Shown one piece after another: positions 17,060 through 25,653 of a stretch of 62,475 bases of DNA. This stretch comes from Promicromonospora citrea. GTDB lineage: Bacteria; Actinomycetota; Actinomycetes; Actinomycetales; Cellulomonadaceae. The notes beneath the pieces were generated by a model, which was not told where the DNA came from, did no database searches, and was given only the letters and a program-made list of their open reading frames with translations. A program made the position numbers and the translations under genes. Every line of letters begins with the position of its first letter. Within the stretch, counting starts at the first letter, position 1. The stretch covers positions 1 through 62,475 of the forward strand of contig NZ_JABEMG010000010.1 of the NCBI RefSeq assembly GCF_013004695.1. Direction: 5' to 3'.

Positions 17060-17179
17060 GGTCCCCGTTGGGCCGCCCAGGACCGGTTCGAGGACGCCTT
17101 CGGTGCCGAGGAGGCGGCGGTGCTGCGACGCGCGCTGCACGCCGTGCTCGACACCGAGCTCGATCCCTGGGTCGAGTGA
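17060..17179 (+). pseudogene. C-terminal remnant of a MarR-family regulator
   Basis: The plus-strand frame here reads about 39 residues (WAAQDRFEDAFGAEEAA, then VLRRALHAVLDTELDPWVE and a stop), like the last helix pair of MarR-type regulators. No DNA-binding part is present upstream, where the strand is occupied by the 5' end of the hydrolase gene. Probably what remains after a deletion. Recognition is from memory of the family and is short. Confidence 0.4.
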
Positions 17180-17203
17180 GGGGCCGACCGGGCTCCCGTC
17201 CGG

Positions 17204-17848
17204 TTACAGCGTCGCCGGGCGCGCCGTCGGTGCCATCCGGCTGAGCCGCTCGATCTCGGCGACGACCTCGGCGGGCGGGGTGTCGAGACCGTCGACGCCG
17301 AACCGGATCGGCGACGGCACCTCGACGCGGCGGCCCTGCTCGTCGTTCATCTCGAAGTCGGCGTACAGCTCGCGGACGTCGGGCGCGAGCCGGGCGAGGA
17401 ACGCCTCGGGATCGGCGACCGTCACGAAGACGAGGAGCTCGTCGACCAGCACCTCGGTGTCGTCGGGGTCGTCGTCGAGGTCGATCTCGTGCTCCTCGAG
17501 CCGGTAGAGCCCGTGGTGGCGGCGGACCTCCCAGGACACGACGTCGGCCCACCGCACGCGCAGGCCGCCCCACGCGGCGAAGCCCTGCTGGTCGAGGACG
17601 AGCGCCGGCTCGGGCGGCGGCTGCGTGCGGCGGCGCCGCGCCTCGCGGAGGCTGCCCGTCAGGCTGCTGACGCCGACGACGACGAGGAGCGCGCCGCCGA
17701 TCAGCCCGAGGGACCGCAGGTCGCCCGACGACACGACCGACCCGACGAGCAGGGCGACGCCCCCGAGCGCGAGGACGGCGCCGAGCGCAGTGCCGCGTGT
17801 GGTCGGTGGCGGTGCGGGCACGGCGGGGCGGAACTCGCGGGTCGACAT
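17204..17848 (-). CDS. Hypothetical membrane protein with PH-like cytoplasmic domain
   Basis: 214 residues. Two membrane helices (about 20-42 and 47-65) are followed by an Arg-rich turn (REARRRR) and a cytoplasmic domain. The stretch LDQQGFAAWGGLRVRWADVVSWEV resembles bacterial PH-like (YcxB/DUF304 type) domains, and an acidic loop (DLDDDPDDTE) follows. No function is recognised. It ends 25 bases downstream of the MarR remnant's stop and its start is 21 bases from the end of the exonuclease gene, so the two may be cotranscribed. Confidence 0.7.
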   Translation of the reverse strand: MSTREFRPAVPAPPPTTRGTALGAVLALGGVALLVGSVVSSGDLRSLGLIGGALLVVVGVSSLTGSLREARRRRTQPPPEPALVLDQQGFAAWGGLRVRWADVVSWEVRRHHGLYRLEEHEIDLDDDPDDTEVLVDELLVFVTVADPEAFLARLAPDVRELYADFEMNDEQGRRVEVPSPIRFGVDGLDTPPAEVVAEIERLSRMAPTARPATL

Positions 17849-17868
17849 GGCGGGAACCTACCGTGCCG

Positions 17869-19152
17869 TCAGCGCACCGGCTCGTAGGCCACGCGGCCGG
17901 GGGGATGGCTCCGTGCCGGCCGGGCCAGCTCGTCGAGGACGCGCAGGAACCCGGCCTCGCCGATCACCGGGATGCCGTAGGCGGCGGCCTTGCGGGCCTT
18001 GCCGGACAGGGAGTCGGGATCGGCGGCCACGACGAGGCGGACCTGCCGGGTCACCGCGCCGTGCGGGACGAGCCCGGCCTCCCTGGACCGGCGGTGCCAC
18101 ACGTCGCGCGGCTCGTCCATCGCACCCGTGAAGACGACGAGGTCGCCCGGGCTCACCGTGAAGCGCCGCGGGCGGGGTGCGGGCGCCCCCTCGCCGAGGG
18201 GTGCTGCCCGCTCCAGGAGGACGGCCGCGTCGGCGGCGGGGACCTCGAGCAGCGCGGCGACGGCCGCGAGGTCGGTGGCCTCCGCGGTGTCGAGCACGCC
18301 GTCGGACCAGGCGGCGGCCGCGAGGCCGGCGAGGTACTCGCGGTGCAGGGCGTCGGCGTCGGCGCGCCCGAGGCTGAGCCGCGTGCACAGCGCGGCGAGC
18401 TGGTCGTGCTCGCGGGCCGAGATGTGCCGGTCCAGCAGAGCGCTGTCGACGAGCCCGAGGTACTCCTCCTGCGCCGCCGCCGGGACCGGACGTCGCCCGC
18501 CGGCGGCGAGCCGGGCGAGGAAGTGCGTGTCCCGCTCCCGGGCGACGCCGCGCCGGACGGGCTCGGCCGCGGCGGCGGGGACCGCGGGCCAGGGCGTGGT
18601 CGCGGCCAGCTCGACGACGTCGTCCCAGCCGGACACCGCGTCCCGTGCGCCGGCGGCCAGGTAGACCCGCAGGAGCTCGGCGGTGGCCCGTGCGTCGGCC
18701 AGGGCCTCGTGCGCGGCGTCGAGCGCGATGCCGTGGTGGAGGCACGCACCGGCGAGCGAGCGCGGCGCGGTGGGGAAGAGCTGCGTGCCGGTGCGCATCG
18801 TGCACAGCGTGGTCGGCTCGATGACCGGGACGTCGTACCCGAGCGCGGCGAACGCGTGCCAGACGAACCGGCGGTCGAACTGCGCGTTGTGCGCCACGAA
18901 CGTGCGCCCGCGCAGGCGCTCGGCGACGTGCCCGGCGACGGCGCCGAAGGGCGGGGCGTGCCGGACGTCCGCCGCGCTGATGCCGTGCACCTGCTGCGGG
19001 CCGAGGTCCCGCCCGGGGTCCACGAGCGTGGCCCAGGTGTCCTCGACCCGGCCGTCGGGGTCGACCAGCACGATCCCGATCTCCGCGATGCGGTCGTGCC
19101 CGCCGGGGAACAGCCCGGTGGTCTCGACGTCCACGACGGCGTAGCCGGTCAC
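17869..19152 (-). CDS. DEDDh (DnaQ-like) 3'-5' exonuclease with C-terminal BRCT-like domain
   Basis: 427 residues from GTG with GAGGGAG upstream. The exonuclease motifs are Exo I DVETTG (about 8-13), Exo II HNAQFD and Exo III HEALADA, with the DEDDh acidic residues in place. The middle (about 200-330) is alpha-helical with a TerB-like look. The C-terminal part (VVFTGAMDEPRDVW ... AADPDSLSGKARKAAAYGIPVI, in parts) is a BRCT-like domain, as in bacterial exonuclease/BRCT fusions. It probably trims DNA ends in repair or proofreading. A housekeeping-type gene without regulatory neighbours. Confidence 0.9.
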   Translation of the reverse strand: MTGYAVVDVETTGLFPGGHDRIAEIGIVLVDPDGRVEDTWATLVDPGRDLGPQQVHGISAADVRHAPPFGAVAGHVAERLRGRTFVAHNAQFDRRFVWHAFAALGYDVPVIEPTTLCTMRTGTQLFPTAPRSLAGACLHHGIALDAAHEALADARATAELLRVYLAAGARDAVSGWDDVVELAATTPWPAVPAAAAEPVRRGVARERDTHFLARLAAGGRRPVPAAAQEEYLGLVDSALLDRHISAREHDQLAALCTRLSLGRADADALHREYLAGLAAAAWSDGVLDTAEATDLAAVAALLEVPAADAAVLLERAAPLGEGAPAPRPRRFTVSPGDLVVFTGAMDEPRDVWHRRSREAGLVPHGAVTRQVRLVVAADPDSLSGKARKAAAYGIPVIGEAGFLRVLDELARPARSHPPGRVAYEPVR

Positions 19153-19309
19153 GCGTGCTCCCTCTCGACGGCGGTGGCAGGACCGCGCCATCGTCGCAGG
19201 GGAGGTGCCTCGTCCCGTGGTCCGACACGGGCGGGAGCGGGTCCGGGCGATGAGTTCACGGCGCCGCCGCCGTCTGCCCGCACGAGCCCACCACCGACCG
19301 GGAGACCTC

Positions 19310-19984
19310 ATGAAGCTGCTGCTCACGTCCGCCGGTGTCCGGAACCCGAGCATCGAGGCGGCGCTGACCCGCCTGCTCGGGCGGCCGGTCGCCGAGTGCA
19401 CCGCCCTGTGCGTCCCCACCGCGCTGTACGGACACCCGTGGGTCGGCCCGGGGCGCAACGCACGGGACTTCGTCACCGGGCGGTCGGACCACCTGACGGG
19501 CCTGGGCTGGGAGTCGGTCGGCCTGCTCGAGCTGACCGCCCTGCCGAGCATCCCCGAGGAGCGCTGGGTCCCGCTCGTGCAGGAAACAGACGCGCTGCTC
19601 GTCGCGGGCGGTGACGCCCTCTACCTCGCCCACTGGATGCGTCTCTCCGGCCTGGCGGAGCTCCTGCCGTCGCTGGAGCGCACCGTCTGGGTCGGCATGA
19701 GCGCGGGCAGCATGGTGCTCACGCCGCGCATCGGGGACGACTTCGTGGGCTGGGAGCGGCCGGACGACGGCGGCGACACCGCGCTCGGCGTCGTGGGGTT
19801 CTCGATCTTCCCGCACCTGGACCACCCGGACCTGCCGTCGAACACACTGCCTGCGGCCGAGCGGTGGGCCGCAGGGATCGGTGGGCCGGCGTACGCGATC
19901 GACGACGAGACGGCGATCGTCGTCGACGGGCCCGGGGCGAACGCCGAGGTGGTGTCCGAGGGGGCGTGGCACCGGCTCGGATGA
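19310..19984 (+). CDS. Peptidase E-like (S51 family) hydrolase
   Basis: 224 residues. MKLLLTSAGV starts the class-I glutamine-amidotransferase-like fold; LLVAGGDALYLAHWM carries the conserved Gly-Gly-Asp, and VGMSAGSMVL holds the nucleophilic Ser (GxSAG) of the S51 dipeptidase family. The His of the triad is likely in FPHLDHP. Peptidase E cleaves Asp-X dipeptides, but several actinobacterial S51 members have unknown substrates. GGGAGACC precedes the ATG. The gene converges on the HxlR regulator with a seven-base gap. Confidence 0.87.
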   Translation: MKLLLTSAGVRNPSIEAALTRLLGRPVAECTALCVPTALYGHPWVGPGRNARDFVTGRSDHLTGLGWESVGLLELTALPSIPEERWVPLVQETDALLVAGGDALYLAHWMRLSGLAELLPSLERTVWVGMSAGSMVLTPRIGDDFVGWERPDDGGDTALGVVGFSIFPHLDHPDLPSNTLPAAERWAAGIGGPAYAIDDETAIVVDGPGANAEVVSEGAWHRLG

Positions 19985-19991
19985 GGGGCGG

Positions 19992-20363
19992 CTACGCCGT
20001 CTCCCGGGCCTCCTGGGCGTCGGCGACGGCGCCGCCGTGATCCTTGGCCCAGTCGTTGAGGGCCTCGATCGGCCCGACGAGCGTGGACCCGAGCTCGGTC
20101 AGGCGGTACTCGACGCTGCGGGCCGGCCCGGTGCGACGGTCGACCAGGCCGTAGCCCTGGAGCCGGCGCAGGGTCTGGGTGAGCACCTTGCGCGAGATGC
20201 CGCCCACGAGGCCGACCAGCTCGCTGTGGCGGCGGGCGCCCTGGCCGAGGCCGAAGAGCACCAGCGCGGCCCACTTGTCGGACAGGATCTCCGTCGCCAG
20301 CCGCGCCGGGCAGTCGGCGAGGAACGATGACGGCGGGCCGGTGTGCGTGCGGCCGTCGGGCAT
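19992..20363 (-). CDS. HxlR-family transcriptional regulator
   Basis: 123 residues. The winged-helix core CPARLATEILSDKWAALVLF, GGISRKVLTQTLRRLQ and GSTLVGPIEALNDWA is a clear HxlR signature; the first Cys (about 18) is the conserved redox-sensing Cys in several relatives. It is divergent from a quinone-oxidoreductase-like gene with a dyad site in the spacer, so it probably controls that gene in response to reactive carbonyl, quinone or thiol stress. Confidence 0.92.
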   Translation of the reverse strand: MPDGRTHTGPPSSFLADCPARLATEILSDKWAALVLFGLGQGARRHSELVGLVGGISRKVLTQTLRRLQGYGLVDRRTGPARSVEYRLTELGSTLVGPIEALNDWAKDHGGAVADAQEARETA

Positions 20364-20371
20364 GACGTCAC

Positions 20372-20387
20372 GGTACCAACTGGTTCC
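20372..20387. promoter_or_regulatory. Likely HxlR operator
   Basis: GGTACCAACTGGTTCC is an imperfect dyad (6 of 8 half-site bases) nine bases upstream of the HxlR start and about 55 bases before the divergent oxidoreductase. HxlR proteins often bind GTAC-containing dyads; this fits but is a short match. Confidence 0.5.
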
Positions 20388-20440
20388 TTCGCGCTCCGTA
20401 GCGTCGGTGCGAGAGATACCCGACACGGAGGAGAACCACC

Positions 20441-21418
20441 ATGACGCGAGTCGTCGTCCACGACATCTTCGGCGGCCCGGAGGTGCTGCGCGTCGTCGAG
20501 CGGCCGACGCCGGAGCCGCACGCGGGGGAGGTGCGCGTGCGGGTCGAGGCGTTCGCGGTGAACCCGCTCGACCTGATGATGCGCGCGGGCACGTCGCCCG
20601 CGCCGGTGCGTCTGCCCGGCGCCCGGCTCGGCATCGAGGCGACCGGGGTCGTCGACGCCGTCGGCGAGGGGGTCGTCGGCGTGCCGGTCGGTGCACCCGT
20701 CGTCGTCACGGCGATCCCGGACCCGGCGGTGGACGGGAGCTACGCGGAGCATCTCGTGCTGCCCGCGGACCGGGTGGTGCCGCGTCCGGCGGAGCTCGAC
20801 GCGGTCGCGGCGGCGGCGTGGTGGGTCGCCGCCTCGACCGCGTACGGCGCGCTCGTCGAGACCGCAGGGATGCGTCCCGGCGACCGGGTGCTGGTCACAG
20901 CGGCCACGGGCGGCGTGGGGCGGGCGGCGCTCCAGGTGGCCGCCCAGGTCGGTGCGGTCCCGATCGCGGTCACGCGGCACGGTGCGCGGCGGGACGAGCT
21001 CCTCGCCGCGGGCGCCGCCGCCGTCGTGGCCACCGACGAGGACGACCTCGTGGCCGCCGTCCGGCAGCACACCGGGGGCGCCGGTGCCGACGTCGTCCTC
21101 GACCTGGTGCGCGGGCCGGGCCAGGCGGACCTCGTCCGGGCGACGCGGCCCGGCGGGACGCTCCTCGCCGCCGGGTTCCTCGACCCCCGGCCCGCGCCAC
21201 CCGTGGACGGGCCGGTAACCGTGCACGACTACAGGGGCTTCGCGCACACGACGGACCCGGCGGTGGTGCGGCGTATGGCGGCGTTCCTCGGAGCGGGCGT
21301 GCGGCTGGGGGTGATCCGGCCCGCGGTGGGCCCCGTGCTCGGGCTGGACGACGTGGTGGCGGCGCACCGGCTGGCGGAGGAGGGGGCGGGGGCGGGGAAG
21401 GTGGTGGTGACGGTGTGA
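20441..21418 (+). CDS. NADP-dependent quinone oxidoreductase-like protein (MDR superfamily)
   Basis: 325 residues. The N-terminal GroES-like part (GEVRVRVEAFAVNPLDLMMR) and the cofactor domain (VLVTAATGGVGRAALQVAA, with A-T-G-G-V-G instead of GxGxxG) define a zinc-free quinone oxidoreductase-type MDR enzyme. It should reduce quinones or alpha,beta-unsaturated carbonyls with NADPH. GGAGGAG lies upstream, and the divergent HxlR regulator is the probable controller. The end is marked by a Gly/Ala-rich tail (GAGAGKVVVTV) typical of the family. Confidence 0.92.
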   Translation: MTRVVVHDIFGGPEVLRVVERPTPEPHAGEVRVRVEAFAVNPLDLMMRAGTSPAPVRLPGARLGIEATGVVDAVGEGVVGVPVGAPVVVTAIPDPAVDGSYAEHLVLPADRVVPRPAELDAVAAAAWWVAASTAYGALVETAGMRPGDRVLVTAATGGVGRAALQVAAQVGAVPIAVTRHGARRDELLAAGAAAVVATDEDDLVAAVRQHTGGAGADVVLDLVRGPGQADLVRATRPGGTLLAAGFLDPRPAPPVDGPVTVHDYRGFAHTTDPAVVRRMAAFLGAGVRLGVIRPAVGPVLGLDDVVAAHRLAEEGAGAGKVVVTV

Positions 21419-21442
21419 GCCACGCGCACGGGCGCCCGACAG

Positions 21443-22027
21443 CTATGACGAGGTCTGGTCCGCGAGGAGCCGCTCGACGAGACCGTGCACCCAGGCCGGG
21501 TCGAGGGGGAAGTTTGTGAAGACCGCGCGGTAGTACAGCGGAGCGAGGATCGCGTCGGTGGTCTCCTCGATGCCGGGCGGCTCGTTGCCTCGGGCGCGGT
21601 CGCGCTCGAGGATGGCGACGAGCTGGTTCTCTCGTTCGCTGCGGCAGACAGCGGCACCCTGCTCCCCACCGATGCCGACGGTCGCGCGGACGAGCGCGAG
21701 GGTGTCCGGGTCGGTCAGGTCCTTGGCGAGTCCGGCAGCGTACCGGTCCAGGTCGGCGCGGAGGTCCCCGGTGTCCGGCACGACGAGGTCTCCCGCGAAC
21801 CGGCTCGCGCTGACGTCGGCGAGCAGCTCGGCGACCGTGCCCCAGCGGCGGTACACGGTCGTGGGATGCACCCCGGCTCGCTGGGCGATCGTCGGGATGG
21901 TCAGCGCCTCGGCGGCCCCCTCGGCGGCGAGCTCGAGTGCCGCACCATGGACGGCCGCACGGACGCGGGCGGAGCGTCCGCCGGGGCGGACGGCCCGGGA
22001 GGAGCGGGATGCGACGGTGGTGGCCAT
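21443..22027 (-). CDS. TetR-family repressor of the divergent MFS transporter
   Basis: 194 residues. The helix-turn-helix is LTIPTIAQRAGVHPTTVYRRW (about 43-63); the C-terminal domain (DTGDLRADLDRYAAGLAKDL, YYRAVFTNFPLD) is the TetR_C_33/AefR-like type seen in efflux regulators. The divergent gene is an MFS exporter, and the 100-base spacer is packed with inverted repeats, so autoregulated repression of efflux is the likely role. Confidence 0.92.
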   Translation of the reverse strand: MATTVASRSSRAVRPGGRSARVRAAVHGAALELAAEGAAEALTIPTIAQRAGVHPTTVYRRWGTVAELLADVSASRFAGDLVVPDTGDLRADLDRYAAGLAKDLTDPDTLALVRATVGIGGEQGAAVCRSERENQLVAILERDRARGNEPPGIEETTDAILAPLYYRAVFTNFPLDPAWVHGLVERLLADQTSS

Positions 22028-22043
22028 GCGCCCATTGTCGCAT

Positions 22044-22119
22044 CGATCACTGCGTTTGTATTGCAGTGATCATTGCGTTAGTGCTACGTTGCCGGAGCAC
22101 TAACGCAACGATCACTGCG
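22044..22119. promoter_or_regulatory. Compound TetR operator with two inverted repeats and a direct repeat
   Basis: GATCACTGC (22045-22053) is inverted as GCAGTGATC (22063-22071); TTGCGTTAGTGC (22073-22084) is inverted as GCACTAACGCAA (22097-22108). CGATCACTGCG occurs twice in direct orientation (22044-22054 and 22109-22119). All three lie between the divergent TetR and MFS starts; arms are perfect, so several repressor dimers may bind cooperatively. Confidence 0.8.
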
Positions 22120-22127
22120 AGGTACTC

Positions 22128-23414
22128 ATGTCAGTCGAGGCGTCGAAGACGGCCGGAGGGCCGCCCCGTACGCGAGACCGCAAGCCGCCCACGGTGCGCA
22201 CGAGGCGCGTTTTCTACGCCCTGGCCACCGTCTTCGTCCTGTTCCTTGCGGCGTCGAGCGCGCCGTCGCCCCTCTATGCGATCTACCAGCAGCATTGGCA
22301 CTTCAGCGCCTGGGTGCTGACCGTCGTCTTCGCGCTCTACGTCGTCGGGCTGCTCGCGGCGCTGCTCGTCGTCGGAGGTCTGTCGGACCACGTGGGCCGC
22401 CGACCCGTTCTCGCCGCGGCCGTCGGACTGGAGGTGCTCGCCCTCGTCACCTTCCTCGCCGCGGAGGACGTCGGAGTGCTCGCGCTCGCCCGGGTGCTGC
22501 AGGGCATCGCCACTGGCGCCGCGACGACGACGCTCAGCGCGGCGTTGGTCGACCTCGAACCGGCCCGTGGGCGCGCAGGGATGTTCACCGCCGTGGCGCC
22601 CCTGGCCGGGCTCGCCGCCGGCGCCGTCGGGTCGGGCCTGCTCGTTGAGCTGGCGCCCGCGCCGACCCGCCTCGTCTACGCCGTCCTGCTCGTCGGCATG
22701 CTGGCCTCCGCGGTCGTCGTCGCCGGTATGCGCGAGACGTCGGGGCGGCGTCCCGGAGCGCTCGGGTCCCTGCGGCCGAGGGTCGGGCTGCCCGCCCACC
22801 TGCGGCCGGACATCCTGCCAGTGGTTCCCGTCATGGTGTCCGGCTGGGCGCTCGCCGGGATGTACCTCTCGCTCGGACCGTCCGTCGCTGCGGACCTGCT
22901 CGGGCTGCGCAGCGCACTCCTCGGCGGGCTGGTGGTCGGCCTGCTCGTCGGCCCCGGGGCCATGGCGGTCTTCCTCCTGCGAGGCCGGGCCGCGACGGCG
23001 CTGCTGGTCCCCGGGGCGCTGCTGCTCGGTGGCGGCACGCTGACCTCGCTCGTCGGAATCCGGGCCGACGCCGCCTGGGCGGCCGCTCTCGGCACGATCC
23101 TGGCAGGAGCGGGCCTCGGGACGTCGGTCCTGGCGGCCATGGGAACGGTCGCCCGGGTCGCGCGGCCGCACGAGCGCGGCGAGGTCTTCGCGACGGCGAA
23201 CGTCATCAGCTATCTGGGCAACAGCGTGCCCGCTGTCCTCGGTGGTATCGCCGTCACCGTGCTGGGGCTGAGGACGGCCACGGAGATCTACGCGGTCACC
23301 ATCGCGGTGATCGCGCTCCTGGCTCTCCTCCTCCATGTCCGCCGCCTCCGGACGGAGCGCACGACAGCAACGCCCGCGCCTGCGGGCGACCAGCGACCCC
23401 GGGAGATCCGATGA
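22128..23414 (+). CDS. MFS transporter (drug-efflux type)
   Basis: 428 residues, twelve predicted membrane segments. The loop GGLSDHVGRRPVL between helices 2 and 3 is motif A; ARVLQGIATGAATTTLSAAL matches motif B/C of the drug:H+ antiporters. A basic cytoplasmic N-terminus precedes helix 1. The adjacent TetR gene and the dense operator support a substrate-induced exporter. It is coupled by an ATGA overlap to an alpha/beta hydrolase, so export and hydrolysis of one class of compound may go together. Substrate unknown. Confidence 0.92.
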   Translation: MSVEASKTAGGPPRTRDRKPPTVRTRRVFYALATVFVLFLAASSAPSPLYAIYQQHWHFSAWVLTVVFALYVVGLLAALLVVGGLSDHVGRRPVLAAAVGLEVLALVTFLAAEDVGVLALARVLQGIATGAATTTLSAALVDLEPARGRAGMFTAVAPLAGLAAGAVGSGLLVELAPAPTRLVYAVLLVGMLASAVVVAGMRETSGRRPGALGSLRPRVGLPAHLRPDILPVVPVMVSGWALAGMYLSLGPSVAADLLGLRSALLGGLVVGLLVGPGAMAVFLLRGRAATALLVPGALLLGGGTLTSLVGIRADAAWAAALGTILAGAGLGTSVLAAMGTVARVARPHERGEVFATANVISYLGNSVPAVLGGIAVTVLGLRTATEIYAVTIAVIALLALLLHVRRLRTERTTATPAPAGDQRPREIR

Positions 23415-24214
23415 CCTCGACAGCAGCTCGACCCGGCACCCACCGTGAGGTGAGCCGTGACGGCCACACCACGGTCCGGTACACCGCGACGGGGCCGGCA
23501 GGAGGGAGGACGTTCGTCCTCGTCCACGGCTGGGCGTGCGACCGGCGCGACTTCGACGCCGTGACCGCCGCGCTCCCCGCCGACACCCGTGTGCTCGCCG
23601 TCGATCTCGCCGAGCACGGCGAGTCCCGCTCGACACGAGACCTCTGGACGGTGGAGGAGTTCGCCCGGGACGTGACGGCGGTGATCGAGGCAGAGTCGGT
23701 CGGCTCGGTGATCGTCGTCGGGCACTCGCTCGGCGGTGCCGTGGCGGTGGAGGTCGGGCGGCTGCTGCCCGACGTCGTGACACACGTCGTCGCGCTCGAC
23801 TCACTGGTCTACCTGTCGCTCTTCCCGGCGCAGCCGCCTGAGCAGGTGCGCGAGATGCGACGCGTGTTCCGGGACGACTTCGCGGGCGCCGTCCGGGGGC
23901 TCGTCGAGGGCGGGTCTCCGCGGGGGTTCGACAGGGAGTTGCAGGACCGCTACTACGAGAAGATGGTGGCGGTGCGTCAGCCCGCGGGGACCCGCGCGAT
24001 CGAGGGCCTCGTGGACTGGGACATGGACGCCGCTCTGGCGGAGGTCACGCAACCGGTGACGGTCTTCGCCGTCGGCGCCCTGGTGGCCCCCGAGGCGCTC
24101 GAGCGCTACGGGGACCGGCTCGACATCAGGCTCGTCGACCTCGGCAGCCACCACTTCCCCGTCGAGGACTCGCTCGGTACCGCACAGCTTCTGGCGGACG
24201 TCGCGGCTGACTGA
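23411..24214 (+). CDS. Alpha/beta hydrolase
   Basis: 267 residues. The oxyanion region is LVHGWACDRRDF; the nucleophile elbow is VVGHSLGGAVAVEVG (Ser about 105); the catalytic Asp is probably in the DWDMDAA-TVFAVG region and the His is in DLGSHHFPVED near the C-terminus. Its ATG overlaps the stop of the MFS exporter, so it is in the TetR-controlled unit. It could be an esterase or haloperoxidase-like enzyme acting on a toxic ester or lactone; the sequence does not decide. Confidence 0.9.
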   Translation: MTSTAARPGTHREVSRDGHTTVRYTATGPAGGRTFVLVHGWACDRRDFDAVTAALPADTRVLAVDLAEHGESRSTRDLWTVEEFARDVTAVIEAESVGSVIVVGHSLGGAVAVEVGRLLPDVVTHVVALDSLVYLSLFPAQPPEQVREMRRVFRDDFAGAVRGLVEGGSPRGFDRELQDRYYEKMVAVRQPAGTRAIEGLVDWDMDAALAEVTQPVTVFAVGALVAPEALERYGDRLDIRLVDLGSHHFPVEDSLGTAQLLADVAAD

Positions 24215-24303
24215 CGTCCGCCGGCGAGGACGGGGGGTCCGGGCCGGCGGGCGGGGCCGCGTGCCCTGACCCTCCGGCCTGCGTCGTCCCGGGGACGCCG
24301 GAA

Positions 24304-24338
24304 ACGCCCCGCGCGCCGGGACCTGGCGCGTGGGGCGT
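24304..24338. terminator. Bidirectional hairpin between convergent genes
   Basis: ACGCCCCGCGCGCC and GGCGCGTGGGGCGT form 14-base arms with one G-U-type mismatch around a seven-base loop. It lies 90 bases after the alpha/beta hydrolase and touches the stop of the minus-strand sensor gene, serving both directions. Confidence 0.65.
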
Positions 24339-25615
24339 CACGCGGCGCGCAGCGAGCGCGACGGGCCCAGGCCGGCCTCTCGGGCGACCAGCGCGGCGTG
24401 GTTGCGGGAGCCGACGCCGAGCTTCGCCAGCACGTTCGCGACGTGGAACTTCACGGTGTTCTCGCTGATCGTCAGCTTCTCGGCGATCTCACGGTTGCGC
24501 AGCCCGTCGGCCAGGCCCGTGAGCACCTCGACCTCTCGCGGGCGCAGGGCGGCCAGCGGGTCGCTCGCCGTCGTGTCGACGCCGGTCGCGTCGTCGAGGG
24601 GGATCCTGGCGACGACGGTGGTGCCCCAGCCCGGGACCCGCTCGGCCCGGAACGTCCCGCCGAGGGCGCGCGCACTCTCCGCCAGCGCGTCGTCGCCGAG
24701 CGGTGAGCCGTCGGTGCCCGGGCCGTCGTCGCGGACGCTGACCTCCAGCCCGTCGCCGAGCGCCCACGCGACCCGGATGCGCCCGGCGTCGCCCTGCTCG
24801 AGCACCTGCAGGACGGCGCCGCGGGCGACCGCCCGGGCCGCGTGCGCGACCGCCGCGGGGACGGGCGCGTCGGCGCTGCGGCCAGACGGGCCGGCGAACT
24901 CGATCCGCGCGGCCGCGTAGCGCGCCACGGGACGGAGCTCTTCGCGCAGGCGCTCGAACGCCTTCGTGAGCGGTTCGTCGTTGAGCGCACGCTGATGCGT
25001 CGTCGCGCTGCGCAGGTCGACCAGTGCGGTGGCGGCGAGGTCGACCGCCGTCTGCCGGGCGGCGCGGTCGTCCAGGTGCCGCGCGCGCAGCGCACCCAGG
25101 ATGCCGGTGAGCGCGACGCGGTGATGGTCGGTGAGCTCGGTGGTCACCCGGAGGCGTTCACCGGCTGCCGCACGGGACGCACTGAGGTCGATCGCGGTGG
25201 CGCGGTCGAAGGTCTGCTGGGTGGCCACGGCGAACAAGGACCAGGCCTCGGCGAGTGTCGTCAGCCGCTCTGCGGGCACCGAGTTGGTGCCCTCACGCAC
25301 CAGCACCAGCACGGACGACGGCTCGGGCGCCGCCACGACGACGACCGGCCGCAGGTCGCCGGCGAGCTCCGCGTCTCCCTGCCAGTGCGGTGCCGTGCCG
25401 ATCGCGGCGCCGAGTCGGGCGAGGTCGCTCACGGTGATGCGGGTGGCGACGTCCCGGTCGCCCGCGGTGCCGAGCGGGGCCCGGTCGCACCCGTCGACCA
25501 GCATGGCGAGCGCGCGGTGGGGGACGAGGCCGGAGAGCGCCGAGGAGAGCCGCTGCGCGCGTTCGGTCTGGTCGGACGTCCTGAGGGCCTCGGTGATCCC
25601 GGCAAGCACGGACAT
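24338..25615 (-). CDS. Single-chain sensor: GAF-like domain, histidine-kinase-type ATPase fold and LuxR DNA-binding domain
   Basis: 425 residues. The N-terminal third looks GAF-like. Residues about 155-180 (LTDHHRVALTGILGALRARHL) resemble the dimerisation region of LuxR-linked histidine kinases but with the DHHR His context. A HATPase-like part follows (VSVRDDGPGTDGSP as the G1 box; VPGWGTTVVARIPL as G2). The C-terminal end (ALRPREVEVLTGLADGLRNREIAEKLTISENTVKFHVANVLAKLGV, in parts) is an intact GerE/LuxR helix-turn-helix. There is no receiver domain, so it appears to sense and bind DNA in one chain. It is divergent from an enoyl-CoA hydratase gene. No good ribosome site is seen at the chosen ATG. 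Confidence 0.85.
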   Translation of the reverse strand: MSVLAGITEALRTSDQTERAQRLSSALSGLVPHRALAMLVDGCDRAPLGTAGDRDVATRITVSDLARLGAAIGTAPHWQGDAELAGDLRPVVVVAAPEPSSVLVLVREGTNSVPAERLTTLAEAWSLFAVATQQTFDRATAIDLSASRAAAGERLRVTTELTDHHRVALTGILGALRARHLDDRAARQTAVDLAATALVDLRSATTHQRALNDEPLTKAFERLREELRPVARYAAARIEFAGPSGRSADAPVPAAVAHAARAVARGAVLQVLEQGDAGRIRVAWALGDGLEVSVRDDGPGTDGSPLGDDALAESARALGGTFRAERVPGWGTTVVARIPLDDATGVDTTASDPLAALRPREVEVLTGLADGLRNREIAEKLTISENTVKFHVANVLAKLGVGSRNHAALVAREAGLGPSRSLRAA

Positions 25616-25653
25616 GTCTTCACGGTACGCCGACTCCCTGCGGAACCTCCTAC

